Positions 1-7,960 of a stretch of 17,806 bases of DNA are shown piece after piece (position 1 is the first letter of the stretch; each line of letters opens with the position of its first letter). The notes under the pieces were generated by a model that was not told the DNA's origin, did not search any database, and was given only the letters and a program-made list of their open reading frames with translations. The position numbers and the translations under genes are program-made. The stretch is taken from NCBI GenBank assembly GCA_934278005.1, contig CAKQWG010000058.1, positions 1-17,806 on the forward strand. Reading direction: 5' to 3'. Source of the DNA: an uncultured Pirellulaceae bacterium (GTDB taxonomy: Bacteria > Planctomycetota > Planctomycetia > Pirellulales > Pirellulaceae).

Positions 1-51
1 CAGCAGTCCGAGTCCGATCAGCAGTCCGAGTCCGATCAGCAGTCCGAGTCA
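1..51. repeat. 18-bp tandem repeat coding QQSESD
   Basis: The unit CAGCAGTCCGAGTCCGAT is present at 1-18 and 19-36, with a partial third copy at 37-51. It is in frame and encodes QQSESD. The array may extend left of the window. Confidence 0.9.
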
Positions 52-525
52 CAACAAAGTCCTTCCAAGCAAGACCAGCCGCCAGATTCGCAGTCGCCTT
101 CCAGTGCACCTCAGCCAGAACAGTCCAGTCCTGCACAGGCCCGTTCTCCACAGGCCCGTTCTCCACAGGCTGCCGCTGAACCACCTGCGACGGATCAATC
201 ACAGCCAATGGCAGAGCCGCAGCAATCTCCCAACACCAGCGATGCAGTGGAGCAGCATCAATCACCGAGTGCAGCGGATCAACCGCAGCCGGCGCAGCCA
301 CAGCCTCTCCCGCAAGGCGAGCTGACCCCGGCGAATGCGTCTGAGGATAAGCCACAAGCAACTAATTCAGCCAGCATGGGCGAATTCGGTACACAGGTAG
401 CGCCCATGACCAAAGAGGAAGCGCTCAAGATGTTGCAAGCGGTGCGCGACCGCGACATGCTGCGGCGATTGAGGCACGAGCAGATCGAGCGCAACCAGCA
501 CGTTCCCACTGATCGAGACTGGTAA
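1..525 (+). CDS. C-terminal part of a BatB/BatC-like protein (5' end outside window)
   Basis: Frame 1 is open from the first base to a TAA at 523-525, so this is the 3' end of a longer gene. The visible 174 residues are a low-complexity Gln/Ser/Pro/Ala-rich linker, including QQSESD and QARSP repeats. A charged amphipathic C-terminal helix follows (MTKEEALKMLQAVRDRD to the final RDW). BatB/BatC proteins of the Bat aerotolerance system (VWA and/or TPR domains, then a Gln/Pro-rich linker) commonly end in a similar helix with a terminal DW. The gene lies 41 bp upstream of a BatD-like gene on the same strand, which fits a Bat operon. The VWA and TPR domains would lie left of the window and cannot be seen, so the assignment rests on the tail and context. 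The ATG at 208 is internal and not a likely start. Confidence 0.75.
   Translation, partial: QQSESDQQSESDQQSESQQSPSKQDQPPDSQSPSSAPQPEQSSPAQARSPQARSPQAAAEPPATDQSQPMAEPQQSPNTSDAVEQHQSPSAADQPQPAQPQPLPQGELTPANASEDKPQATNSASMGEFGTQVAPMTKEEALKMLQAVRDRDMLRRLRHEQIERNQHVPTDRDW
136..165. repeat. 15-bp tandem repeat coding QARSP
   Basis: CAGGCCCGTTCTCCA occurs twice back to back (136-150 and 151-165), in frame within the low-complexity linker of the same gene. Confidence 0.85.
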
Positions 526-566
526 TCGATTGATTGTCAGATTTTCCGTTGGTAGATAGATAACTT

Positions 567-3500
567 ATGAAACCACTATTCGCACTAATTGCATCCCTGC
601 TGTTGTTTTACAGCCACGCGTCCGCGGCGACGGTCGACACTCGCATCTCCACTGGCGAAGCGTATGTCGGAGTGCCGGTCACTCTGCAGATCGCAATATC
701 CAACGCATCCGATTATGAGGCCCCCTCGCCACCGGTCATCGATGGTTGCGAGGTGCGTTCTGCCGGTGCGCCTGCTCAGAGCACGCAGATAACGATCATC
801 AATGGCCGCCGCCGGCAGAGCAGCAGCGTTACTCTGCAGTATCTCGTCACGCCGCGTCGCGAGGGCTCATTCACGATTCCGGCCATGACTCTGCAAGTCG
901 ATGGCAAGGCGGTGAAGACCCAACCTCAGCGTTTTGTTGCGAGCCGCAGTGAGACGGGGGATTTGTTATTTGTGTCCATCGAGGGCAGCCGCCAGAAGGT
1001 CTATGTCGGACAGCCAATCGATTTGACCCTAAGGATCTGGCTAAAACCCTTCCGCGATCCGAAAACCGGCCAGACGCTCAGTGAAGGGGATATGTGGGGG
1101 CTGCTTGCCGACTCTACTTCGTGGGGTGGTTTTGAGCCTAGGCTCAAGGAACTAGCGCAGAAGCGGCAACGACCCGGCGGCCGCGAGGTCTTGCGCGAGG
1201 ATTCAACGGGCCAGGAGCGAGTTTACTACCTGTACGAAATTGAAGCCACCATCTATCCCAAGCGCGCCGGGAAGATCGATGCCGACGATGTGCAGATTGT
1301 CTTTAACTATCCGACCCAGTTGGGCGAAACTCGCGGGGCGATGGGTGGTCTGTTCGACGACGACATGTTCGGTAATTCTCCTCTGTCGCAGATGATGAGA
1401 GATGACTTTTTCGATTCTGCATTTGGCAGGCGATTAGCTGTCACTGCCGCACGACCGATCGTCGGCCAAGCTAGTGTAGACGCGACCGACGTTCTGCCAG
1501 TTCCGAGCGAAGGTCGCCCCAGCGACTATCGAGGTGCGGTGGGGCGTTACCAAATCGTTACCCAGGCCACCCCCACCGACGTCGATGCTGGAGATCCTAT
1601 CACGCTCAATATCGGCATCACGGGCTCAGGGGCCATGGAGCTCGTACAGGCTCCGCCACTGGCCGACATGCCCGAGTTGACTAGCAACTTCAAAGTGGCA
1701 GATGAGTCGCTGGCCGGCTTTGTGCAGGGAGACGCCAAGCTGTTCTCAACCACGATTCGGCCTCGTCAGGCTGGTGTGACAGAGATACCCGCGATTCGAT
1801 TCAGCTTTTTCGATCCCGACAGCGAAACGTTTCAGACGGTTGCGAGCCAAGCCATTCCGATCACAGTCCGCCAATCGGAAACGTTGGCCTTAGATTCGAT
1901 CGTTGGGCCGAAACAGGGCGCAGCGGCACGCTCGGCTAGTTCGGCGCCAAGTGACTCACCTGACTTCACCAACTACAGCGGCGGAGATGTGTTGAGTTTA
2001 AAAACGCCGCCACCGCGGCCAAGCTTGCGCTGGTGGGTATGGTCCTTGATCGTGCCTCCAGCGATCTGGTTGGCTGCGGCGATGACCCGAAGTCGTGGGG
2101 CCCTGAGCCGCAGCTGGCTCGGCGCTTGGCTCGGAGTCGGAGTCGCCAGTTTCCAGTCCCCCTACAAGCGCTGCATGGCAGCAATTGAGCGTGCTGCCAG
2201 CGTCTCGGCCGTCCAGAATGCTGTGGTCACCTATGTGTTGCGGCGCTTACCCGGTCGACTGGCTAGTCACTCGCGCGATGGCCTTCCAGGAGAGACCCCA
2301 GTGGAGCTCGACACCTTGGCCGCCGCTGCGCTGCGGACGGCCGGCTTATACGAATTGGCCGGTGAAACCGAATCATGGCTAGCACACGCCTCGCGCCTCT
2401 CGTCTGGATTTGAGTTGGTTGCCGCTGATGACGTTGCCGCTACTAATGTTGCGGCGGGTGCGAACGCGGACGATCGCCTCTCGGCTAGTTCGCTTCGCCT
2501 GAAGAGCACGGCCGTCGAATTAGTAAACAGGTTAGAGGCCGCCATAGCGGAACGTAAGCGGCACCCAGTACGCGTCGCACGCGCGACGGCAAAGGTCAGT
2601 GGGAAATCGCGAGCCGCCGGAGCGCGGCAGATGGTGCTGATGCTGTGCGCGTTCAGTGGCGCATTGATGGCCACCGGGGCAAGCTGGGCTAATCCGCCCG
2701 CGGCGCCGGCTGCGAGCAATATTTCCGTCCCACCTGCAGAGCTTGCCGATAGCGCAGGATCCGGCACAGCATCCGACGCAGGCTCCAGAGCTCGGCAAGT
2801 GTCGCTGACCCGCTCGCAGCAAGAGACGCTATTAAGCGAAGCGGATGCTGCCTACACGAGAGGCATGCAAAACGCTAGCAGCCATCCGGCAGATGCGAAA
2901 GAAGCTTTTGAAATGGCCGCTCAAAAGTATCAACTGCTGGTTGATAGTGGGATTATCAATGACAAGTTATTTATCAATCTTGGCAACGCTTATATGCAGG
3001 GCGGCAGCTTAGGCAGGGCGATCGCCAATTATGAAAAGGCGATTCGACTAGCCCCGCGCAGTGCGCAGGGCCGACAAAACCTCGCCTTTGCACGAACTCA
3101 AGTGGCTCTTCCTTCCGGCCAAGCTGGCGGTGGATCGAGTAATGGTGCAGCGGCGGCGTCAGGGGACCTGTCAGTGCAGCATGTGATGCAACTCGCGCGG
3201 GTTGCGTCTCACTGGGCCGTGCCGGTGCTATGCATCGCATCGATGGCTTGGTGGTCATGGTTGATACTGCGGATGCTCTCCGGCCACCGGGCAGGAGCCA
3301 GTGGAGCCGTGGCAGGCGTAGTGCTGAGCCTAGTGGCGGGCGGGGCACTATGGTTTGCGCAGACGGATTTGAGTTCCCCGCAGTCCAGTGCCATCATCGT
3401 TGTAAGCAAGGTAGCGTTGCGTGCTGGTGATGGCGAGCAATTCGCGGTTGTAGCCACGCTCGATCAGGCCGAGGGACATCGTGTCGAGCGATTGGCTTCT

Positions 3501-3578
3501 CGAGGCGGTTGGACACAAATTCAAACCGTAGATGGGCAGCTTGGCTGGTTGCCCAGTCGCGATGTAGAGCCTTTGTAA
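567..3578 (+). CDS. BatD-BatE fusion protein (BatD, TPR, SH3 domains)
   Basis: This 1003-residue envelope protein is probably part of the Bat complex, which is linked to aerotolerance and envelope stress; its biochemical role is poorly defined. Residues 1-20 form a signal peptide ending ASA. Residues of about 21-480 look like the BatD ('oxygen tolerance') domain, including a Gly/Asp/Phe-rich loop around 260-290. A membrane segment lies near 488-507, followed by a roughly 180-residue cytoplasmic-type linker. A second hydrophobic segment (about 688-705, ending GASWANP) resembles a retained signal peptide. TPR-like repeats follow at about 750-850, with the pattern LGNAYMQGGSLGRAIANYEKAI. Two more membrane segments lie near 882-903 and 915-931, then a bacterial SH3-like domain (about 940-1003). 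TPR, two membrane segments and SH3 is the BatE layout, so BatD and BatE seem fused. The topology puts the BatD, TPR and SH3 parts in the periplasm. The ribosome site before ATG 567 is weak. Confidence 0.88.
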   Translation: MKPLFALIASLLLFYSHASAATVDTRISTGEAYVGVPVTLQIAISNASDYEAPSPPVIDGCEVRSAGAPAQSTQITIINGRRRQSSSVTLQYLVTPRREGSFTIPAMTLQVDGKAVKTQPQRFVASRSETGDLLFVSIEGSRQKVYVGQPIDLTLRIWLKPFRDPKTGQTLSEGDMWGLLADSTSWGGFEPRLKELAQKRQRPGGREVLREDSTGQERVYYLYEIEATIYPKRAGKIDADDVQIVFNYPTQLGETRGAMGGLFDDDMFGNSPLSQMMRDDFFDSAFGRRLAVTAARPIVGQASVDATDVLPVPSEGRPSDYRGAVGRYQIVTQATPTDVDAGDPITLNIGITGSGAMELVQAPPLADMPELTSNFKVADESLAGFVQGDAKLFSTTIRPRQAGVTEIPAIRFSFFDPDSETFQTVASQAIPITVRQSETLALDSIVGPKQGAAARSASSAPSDSPDFTNYSGGDVLSLKTPPPRPSLRWWVWSLIVPPAIWLAAAMTRSRGALSRSWLGAWLGVGVASFQSPYKRCMAAIERAASVSAVQNAVVTYVLRRLPGRLASHSRDGLPGETPVELDTLAAAALRTAGLYELAGETESWLAHASRLSSGFELVAADDVAATNVAAGANADDRLSASSLRLKSTAVELVNRLEAAIAERKRHPVRVARATAKVSGKSRAAGARQMVLMLCAFSGALMATGASWANPPAAPAASNISVPPAELADSAGSGTASDAGSRARQVSLTRSQQETLLSEADAAYTRGMQNASSHPADAKEAFEMAAQKYQLLVDSGIINDKLFINLGNAYMQGGSLGRAIANYEKAIRLAPRSAQGRQNLAFARTQVALPSGQAGGGSSNGAAAASGDLSVQHVMQLARVASHWAVPVLCIASMAWWSWLILRMLSGHRAGASGAVAGVVLSLVAGGALWFAQTDLSSPQSSAIIVVSKVALRAGDGEQFAVVATLDQAEGHRVERLASRGGWTQIQTVDGQLGWLPSRDVEPL

Positions 3579-3642
3579 TGGTGCGTCTGCCTTAATTGTG
3601 AGTCCGCGGCCGCAATGCTCCAGGCAGCTAAGCGGGCCGCTG

Positions 3643-4218
3643 CTACAGGTCCGCAGAGTGCTCTGCCTCGTCTTGCACCAGCTGCGCGGCTGAATTCTGC
3701 GGCAGCTGAGCGATCAGTTGCTGCAGCGTCGTCCAGACCTCGGGCGGGCGATATTGGGCCTCCAATGCGACCGCGCGATTGATGCTCTCTACTGCGTCTG
3801 GATAGCATCCGCGTCGCACCTGATGCAACGCTAGCTGGGCGAGTTTCTCAGCCGCCAACGCGTCACGCTCGACCTTTGCCAACCACCTCCCCGCCGCTGC
3901 CCAACCCTCTGATTCTCGGCCGCAGGTGGCCTCTGCCAGCAAGCTGGCTTGTCGCGAGTTCAATTCATGGACATCAGCTCCAGCGGGTCCGATTGGCGAA
4001 TGCCACATACAACCGCGCCACTGATCTCGGGCTGCTTCGAAGGCGCGCACAAGCATATTCTGATGTTGCTTAGGATTCAGTTGAGGACCCTCTGAATTAT
4101 GACGCAAAAGGCGGATGACCAAGCTGCGCCTTTTGCAGAAGCTATGCCAAACGCCTCTGAGCAGGGAATTTTCCTCAGCTCGCATGAATGCTACGTAAAG
4201 CCACGCCGCGGAACGCAT
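3643..4218 (-). CDS. hypothetical helical protein, TPR-like C-terminal half
   Basis: I do not recognise this family. From the ATG at 4218 it gives 191 residues. The last 130 or so are Ala/Leu/Arg-rich and helical, with a TPR-like stretch (QVRRGCYPDAVESINRAVALE) near the C-terminus. There is no signal peptide or clear membrane segment. It lies 65 bp downstream of hemP on the same strand and converges with the BatD-BatE gene, leaving 64 bp between stops. The start is uncertain. The frame is open up to an ATG at 4356, but that overlaps hemP by 73 bp. Another ATG at 4056 would leave only the better-looking C-terminal part. None has a convincing Shine-Dalgarno sequence. A neighbouring frame holds a helical stretch just upstream, so a frameshift is possible. 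Confidence 0.5.
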   Translation of the reverse strand: MRSAAWLYVAFMRAEENSLLRGVWHSFCKRRSLVIRLLRHNSEGPQLNPKQHQNMLVRAFEAARDQWRGCMWHSPIGPAGADVHELNSRQASLLAEATCGRESEGWAAAGRWLAKVERDALAAEKLAQLALHQVRRGCYPDAVESINRAVALEAQYRPPEVWTTLQQLIAQLPQNSAAQLVQDEAEHSADL

Positions 4219-4283
4219 AATCAGCGGCCAGGGCGGCCAGAATTTGATCGAATGTCCCTGCAGCGGATCGGCTGGGATCAGGC

Positions 4284-4526
4284 TTATTTGGTGAGGATAA
4301 GTTTGGCTTGGCGGGTCTTGCGCAGGCGGTAGAGCTGGCCGGCACACTCGATCCACACCTCTTCGCCACAGCGGGCAAGCTCATCGAAGTGGATGATTTT
4401 GGGTAGTTTCAGCTGTTCTCGCAGCGACTGTGAACCTTCGCCATTTTCAGATTCTGGGGGGACTTCATCAGGCATCGGAGAACTTTTGAGAAATGCTAGG
4501 CTATTTGTGATCGGCATGGGTTGCAT
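4284..4526 (-). CDS. hemP: hemin uptake protein, HemP family
   Basis: This 80-residue protein ends in the HemP/HmuP signature: [20 protein letters not shown] followed by [16 protein letters not shown]. The terminal YRLRxTRxxKLILTK is diagnostic of the family. HemP proteins are small cytoplasmic factors associated with heme/iron uptake loci and in some proteobacteria act in expression of the heme receptor gene; the molecular role in planctomycetes is not established. The N-terminal 30 residues are variable, and the start could be ATG 4526, 4517 or 4475. The last gives 63 residues, closer to the usual family length. No strong ribosome site is seen at any of them. A helical hypothetical gene follows on the same strand, and no receptor, TonB or ABC heme importer is seen nearby. 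A 7-1-7 inverted repeat lies just upstream. Confidence 0.85.
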   Translation of the reverse strand: MQPMPITNSLAFLKSSPMPDEVPPESENGEGSQSLREQLKLPKIIHFDELARCGEEVWIECAGQLYRLRKTRQAKLILTK

Positions 4527-4556
4527 TGTGTTGTTTAAAAGCTACCATGCTATTGA

Positions 4557-4571
4557 TATTGAGTCTCAGTA
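4557..4571. promoter_or_regulatory. candidate operator dyad upstream of hemP
   Basis: TATTGAG-T-CTCAGTA is a 7-1-7 inverted repeat with 6 of 7 positions symmetric, 31 bp upstream of the longest hemP start and in the divergent intergenic region. The 7-1-7 geometry matches Fur-type sites, but the bases do not fit the enterobacterial Fur consensus well. Its use as an operator is inferred only from position and symmetry. Confidence 0.25.
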
Positions 4572-4700
4572 GTATTCTACTGCCGACGACGCAGCAAGCA
4601 AGCGGTGCACACGAGGAACTTCGCGAGTGGCGAACCTGCTCTGGTTTTCCCTCTTTGCAGTTCCTTTTTCTCAGCCATAGCACTTCAGCCAGCCACGCTC

Positions 4701-4735
4701 GGTCCTGTCTACAACGCTTACAAAAGCGTTGGACC
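4701..4735 (+). promoter_or_regulatory. stem-loop in the 5' leader of the DUF1559 gene
   Basis: An inner perfect 7-bp stem, AACGCTT (4713-4719) with AAGCGTT (4724-4730), closes an ACAA loop. It is flanked by an outer 5-bp stem, GGTCC (4701-4705) with GGACC (4731-4735), with a 7-base bulge on the 5' side. The structure ends 36 bases before the ATG at 4772. No T-run follows, so a leader structure is likelier than a terminator. Its role is unknown. Confidence 0.4.
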
Positions 4736-4759
4736 GTCCCCCGTTTTGCGCTGTCTCTC

Positions 4760-4765
4760 GAGGAG
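4760..4765 (+). promoter_or_regulatory. ribosome binding site deciding the DUF1559 start
   Basis: GAGGAG lies 6 bases before ATG 4772. It supports this start over the in-frame upstream ATGs at 4526 and 4547. Confidence 0.75.
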
Positions 4766-4771
4766 CCTGCA

Positions 4772-5776
4772 ATGCCTGCTAGAAATTTAACTGTGTCTCC
4801 CCTGCCCGCCGTGCCCCTGCCCGCCGTGCCACTGCCCGCCGTGCCACTGCCCGCCGTGCCCCTGCCCGCCGTGCCAATTCGATTTCCAACTGTGGGCCGA
4901 ACACGCGAGCGGCTGGGCGCTTTTACGCTGGTCGAACTGCTGGTTGTGATGGCGATTATCGGTGGTCTGGTCGGTCTGCTACTGCCTGCCGTGCAGTCGG
5001 CCCGCGAATCGGCGCGACGCCTCCAATGCTCCAATCATCTCAAACAGATTGGGCTAGGACTGCACAATTACGAAAGCACCTACAAGAAGTTTCCGGTGGG
5101 CTCGATCGAAAGCAATTTCATCAGCAGCTTTACTGCCATCCTGCCACATTTGGAGCAGGGCAATCGCTACGCGCTCTATAACTTCTCGCGCTACTACACC
5201 GATCCCGATAACGCCGCACTGTCCGCACACACCATAGCCACTTATCTATGCCCATCGATGGTGCTGCCACGCAACGTTCCCGACCCGCGCGGAGATGAGG
5301 TTGGCGGACCGGGGAGCTATATGGTGAACGAGGGGACAAGTAGTTACATGCGTCAGGCGGACGGCATGTTTGGGTTGCATTGGCCCAAGTCGGGTTTTAA
5401 CAATCCGCCAGTCGGCTTCGGCGCCATTACCGACGGCACGAGCCACACGCTAGCGGTAAGTGAAACAACTTACAACTATCAAGACTACAAATGGAGTTCG
5501 TCGCTGGCCGCGCCGCTGGGCGGCACAGTGCGCTACGGTCTGGCGCGGTGGATAGTCGGTTATCCACGCGTCTCCATGGGGACCACGCAATTTGCCATCA
5601 ACGATTTTTCGGCGGCAAGCTTAGCGGGATATAGCAGCCAACATGCAGGTGGCGTCAATTCAGTTTTGATGGATGGCAGCGTGCATTTTTTGAGCCATCG
5701 CACCGACGCCGCGAGCTTCCAAGCGCTGTCCACGCGCGCGCAAGGAGAGGTGGTGGACAACGATGCCCGACAGTAA
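4772..5776 (+). CDS. DUF1559 pilin-like (H-X9-DG) protein with repeat-expanded leader
   Basis: This is a planctomycete-type DUF1559 protein of 334 residues. It has a type IV prepilin-like N-terminus ([16 protein letters not shown], then [15 protein letters not shown]) and the usual [20 protein letters not shown] that follows. The C-terminus has the conserved His-Ala-Gly-Gly-Val and MDGSVHFLS (H-X9-DG) motif and a TRAQGEVV tail. Such proteins are thought to be processed by a prepilin peptidase and to form pseudopilins or envelope structures; the function is unproven. The ATG at 4772 is chosen because GAGGAG (4760-4765) sits 6 bases upstream; the open frame extends to 4526 but without a comparable site. 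The leader up to the predicted cleavage (A50|F51) is about 50 residues, unusually long, and contains five LPAVP repeats. The -1 residue is Ala, not the common Gly. The lipoprotein gene downstream overlaps its 3' end. Confidence 0.9.
   Translation: MPARNLTVSPLPAVPLPAVPLPAVPLPAVPLPAVPIRFPTVGRTRERLGAFTLVELLVVMAIIGGLVGLLLPAVQSARESARRLQCSNHLKQIGLGLHNYESTYKKFPVGSIESNFISSFTAILPHLEQGNRYALYNFSRYYTDPDNAALSAHTIATYLCPSMVLPRNVPDPRGDEVGGPGSYMVNEGTSSYMRQADGMFGLHWPKSGFNNPPVGFGAITDGTSHTLAVSETTYNYQDYKWSSSLAAPLGGTVRYGLARWIVGYPRVSMGTTQFAINDFSAASLAGYSSQHAGGVNSVLMDGSVHFLSHRTDAASFQALSTRAQGEVVDNDARQ
4802..4876. repeat. five 15-bp tandem repeats coding LPAVP
   Basis: Five consecutive units of CTGCCCGCCGTGCCM, differing only at the last base (C, A, A, C, A), are in frame from codon 11 of the DUF1559 gene. 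They encode LPAVP five times. The near-identity of the copies suggests recent expansion. Confidence 0.95.
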
Positions 5777-6212
5777 CGTGTTACCAAAGGTCCTTTCCTA
5801 CCTCAGCATCACACTCTCTCTGGCACTTATCGGTTGGAGCTGCAGCGGCTGTTCACCGGCACAGCCGCCGCGCCAAGCCGTGCGCGGAACGTTGACGCTC
5901 GACGGCAAGCCGATCAGCGGCGTGGTCCTAGTCTTCGCCCCGACGGGAGCAGACCAAGTCGGCGCAACGACTGTCGTTACAGCAGGCCAGTTCTCGCTGG
6001 GCCGCGCAAGTGGCCCATCTGAAGGCAGGCATTTTGTTACGCTCGATGTAATCGAGCCCGACCTTGAGCAGTACATCGAGCTTCGGCAAGCCGGCAAACG
6101 TCCACTTTCGTCCCTGCGACTGCCACCGCGTTACTCAAAGCTTGGTACGCTACATGCCGATGTCCGCGTCGACGGCGATAACGTATTTAATTTTGAACTG
6201 ACCAGCCGCTGA
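5763..6212 (+). CDS. small lipoprotein with carboxypeptidase-regulatory-like fold
   Basis: This 149-residue protein has an N-terminal hydrophobic segment (about residues 10-26) followed by SCSGCS. C30 is a plausible lipidated cysteine, although the lipobox (CSGC) is not canonical. The rest resembles the small beta-sandwich lipoproteins often found beside DUF1559 genes in planctomycetes: [20 protein letters not shown], an FSLGRAS-like turn, and a strand-rich end with LPPRYS. These are the usual marks of CarboxypepD_reg/transthyretin-like domains. The start overlaps the DUF1559 stop by 14 bp, and AGGAGAGG at 5743-5750 could serve as its ribosome site. Co-transcription with the DUF1559 gene is therefore likely. 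A role in carbohydrate or surface binding is only a guess. Confidence 0.82.
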   Translation: MPDSNVLPKVLSYLSITLSLALIGWSCSGCSPAQPPRQAVRGTLTLDGKPISGVVLVFAPTGADQVGATTVVTAGQFSLGRASGPSEGRHFVTLDVIEPDLEQYIELRQAGKRPLSSLRLPPRYSKLGTLHADVRVDGDNVFNFELTSR

Positions 6213-6254
6213 TCTCAATCACTTTCGCTAACCCTCTAACAGAAAGCATTTGCT

Positions 6255-7931
6255 ATGCAAAAGTCAATTCAAGCTACGATCAAGTCCTGCGTCTGGCTGG
6301 GCAGCCTGTGCCTGCTAGCGAGCAGTACCGCTGTGGCTCATTTCCCGTGGTTGGTCCGTACTGAAGACGGCAAAGCGGCCTACTTTTTCGGTGAAAATTT
6401 GGCCGACCGTACCTACCACTTGCCAGAGTCGATCGCCAAAGCGGAAGTTCAGCTGCTGGCCCAAGGCCAGGCTCCAGCCCCACTGCAGCTCGTCGCCGTC
6501 GACACAGATTCGCTGGTAGGACTAGTTTCTAAAGATAAAGTTCCAGCCGACGCACAGCTCTGCTCGCAGGTCACCTTTGGCGTGTACCATGGCGCTCGCT
6601 TGGATTACTACACCCAGCATCATGCCGGCAAGCTACCGCAGGGCCGCGGTGCCGATCAAGCCAAGGAACACACGCTGCGTTTAAGCGCCGAGCTGGTAGC
6701 TACGCCCACTGGCGTCGATGCTTATGTCAGCTGGGATGGCAAGCCACTCGCCGACGCCGAGGTCAAACTGCATTCGGCCGACGGAAGCGCGCAAGGGCAA
6801 GCCACGACGGATGCCTCGGGCAAGGCCTCATTTGAACACAAGCAAATTCACGAGGGTCTGAATGGTATATTAGTAGGCCATACGTTGGCCGACAAACCAG
6901 GCACCGTGCACGATCAGGCTTATAGTTCGGAGGCCCACTATTTGACTAGCACATTTAACGGTCCACAGAGCTCTAGTACCGATCCGTCTGCAACTGACAA
7001 GCAGTCTGGCAAGCAGATTGCTCTGGCTGAGCTGCCGTTCGCAATCACGAGTTTTGGGGCCGCTCGACTGGGCGATGCGATTTACGTCTACGGTGGCCAT
7101 ATCGGTGAGGCTCACTCGTATTCGACCGCAGAGCAGTCGAATCAACTGCTTAAACTGGATCTGAGCAGTCCCTCGACCGCGTGGGACAAAGTCGCTGAGG
7201 GAGAACGTTTGCAGGGCCTTGCGCTGGTTGCGGATGGCAAGCAGTTGATTGTTATCGGCGGTTTCACCGCGCTTAACGACGAGGGTGAGCCTCACGATCT
7301 GCACTCGCAAGCCGCCGTTCGAGCCTTGGACATCGCTACTAACCAGTGGAAAGAACTCGCCTCGCTGCCCAGTGGCCGCTCCAGCCACGATGCTGCCATC
7401 CTTGACGACACGATCTATGTCATTGGCGGCTGGGACATGGATGGCGTGAAAGAAACCCTGTGGCACACAACGGCACTGGCACTGGATCTCTCACAGAGTG
7501 ATCCGCAGTGGCAAGAGATCGCTGCTCCTCCATTTCAGCGCCGTGCTCTTGCCGTAGTGGCACACGCTGGGAAAATCTATGCAATTGGTGGTATGAATCA
7601 AGAGGGGGGGCCCACACGCGAGGTGGCGGTATTCGACCCTCAAATGCATGCTTGGAGCGAGGGCCCTGAGTTGGTAGGGGAGGAAGATATGGAGGGCTTT
7701 GGAGCATCGGCCTGGAGTATCGACGGCAAGCTGGTGGCGACCACTTACTCCGGCAAAATTCAGCAATTAAATGCCGCAGGCACTCAGTGGGAAGTGGTGG
7801 GGCAGACCAAAGACGCGCGCTTCTTCAACCGCCTTCTCCCGTTCAGCTCGCATGCGCTGATTTCCATTGGCGGTGCCAACATGGAGCAACACCAGAAGTA
7901 CCTCGCACCAGAACTCGTCGAGGTCAAGTAA
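6255..7931 (+). CDS. secreted DUF4198-like plus Kelch-repeat protein
   Basis: This 558-residue protein starts with a signal peptide (residues 1-28, ending TAVA) followed by HFPWLV. DUF4198-like and other periplasmic metal-uptake-associated proteins often start in this way, with a His right after cleavage. Residues 30-150 are beta-rich. Residues of about 150-225 form a CarboxypepD_reg-like unit (VDAYVSWDGKPLADAEVKL, DASGKASFEH). From about 255 to the end there are Kelch blades marked by repeated YVYGG, IVIGG, YVIGGW and YAIGG strands with trailing W residues (NQWKELASLP, HAWSEGPEL). It is probably a periplasmic or surface-exposed beta-propeller for binding a ligand or partner. It lies 42 bp after the lipoprotein gene on the same strand, and the likely ribosome site (AGAAAG) is weak. 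The ligand is unknown. Confidence 0.83.
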   Translation: MQKSIQATIKSCVWLGSLCLLASSTAVAHFPWLVRTEDGKAAYFFGENLADRTYHLPESIAKAEVQLLAQGQAPAPLQLVAVDTDSLVGLVSKDKVPADAQLCSQVTFGVYHGARLDYYTQHHAGKLPQGRGADQAKEHTLRLSAELVATPTGVDAYVSWDGKPLADAEVKLHSADGSAQGQATTDASGKASFEHKQIHEGLNGILVGHTLADKPGTVHDQAYSSEAHYLTSTFNGPQSSSTDPSATDKQSGKQIALAELPFAITSFGAARLGDAIYVYGGHIGEAHSYSTAEQSNQLLKLDLSSPSTAWDKVAEGERLQGLALVADGKQLIVIGGFTALNDEGEPHDLHSQAAVRALDIATNQWKELASLPSGRSSHDAAILDDTIYVIGGWDMDGVKETLWHTTALALDLSQSDPQWQEIAAPPFQRRALAVVAHAGKIYAIGGMNQEGGPTREVAVFDPQMHAWSEGPELVGEEDMEGFGASAWSIDGKLVATTYSGKIQQLNAAGTQWEVVGQTKDARFFNRLLPFSSHALISIGGANMEQHQKYLAPELVEVK

Positions 7932-7960
7932 CGGCTCGTGCCACAGGCGTGTTGCGGCCT

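Noticed and set aside
4526..4771. N-terminal extension of the DUF1559 gene from ATG 4526
   Set aside because: The start at 4772 has a much better ribosome site, and the extension overlaps the divergent hemP promoter region.
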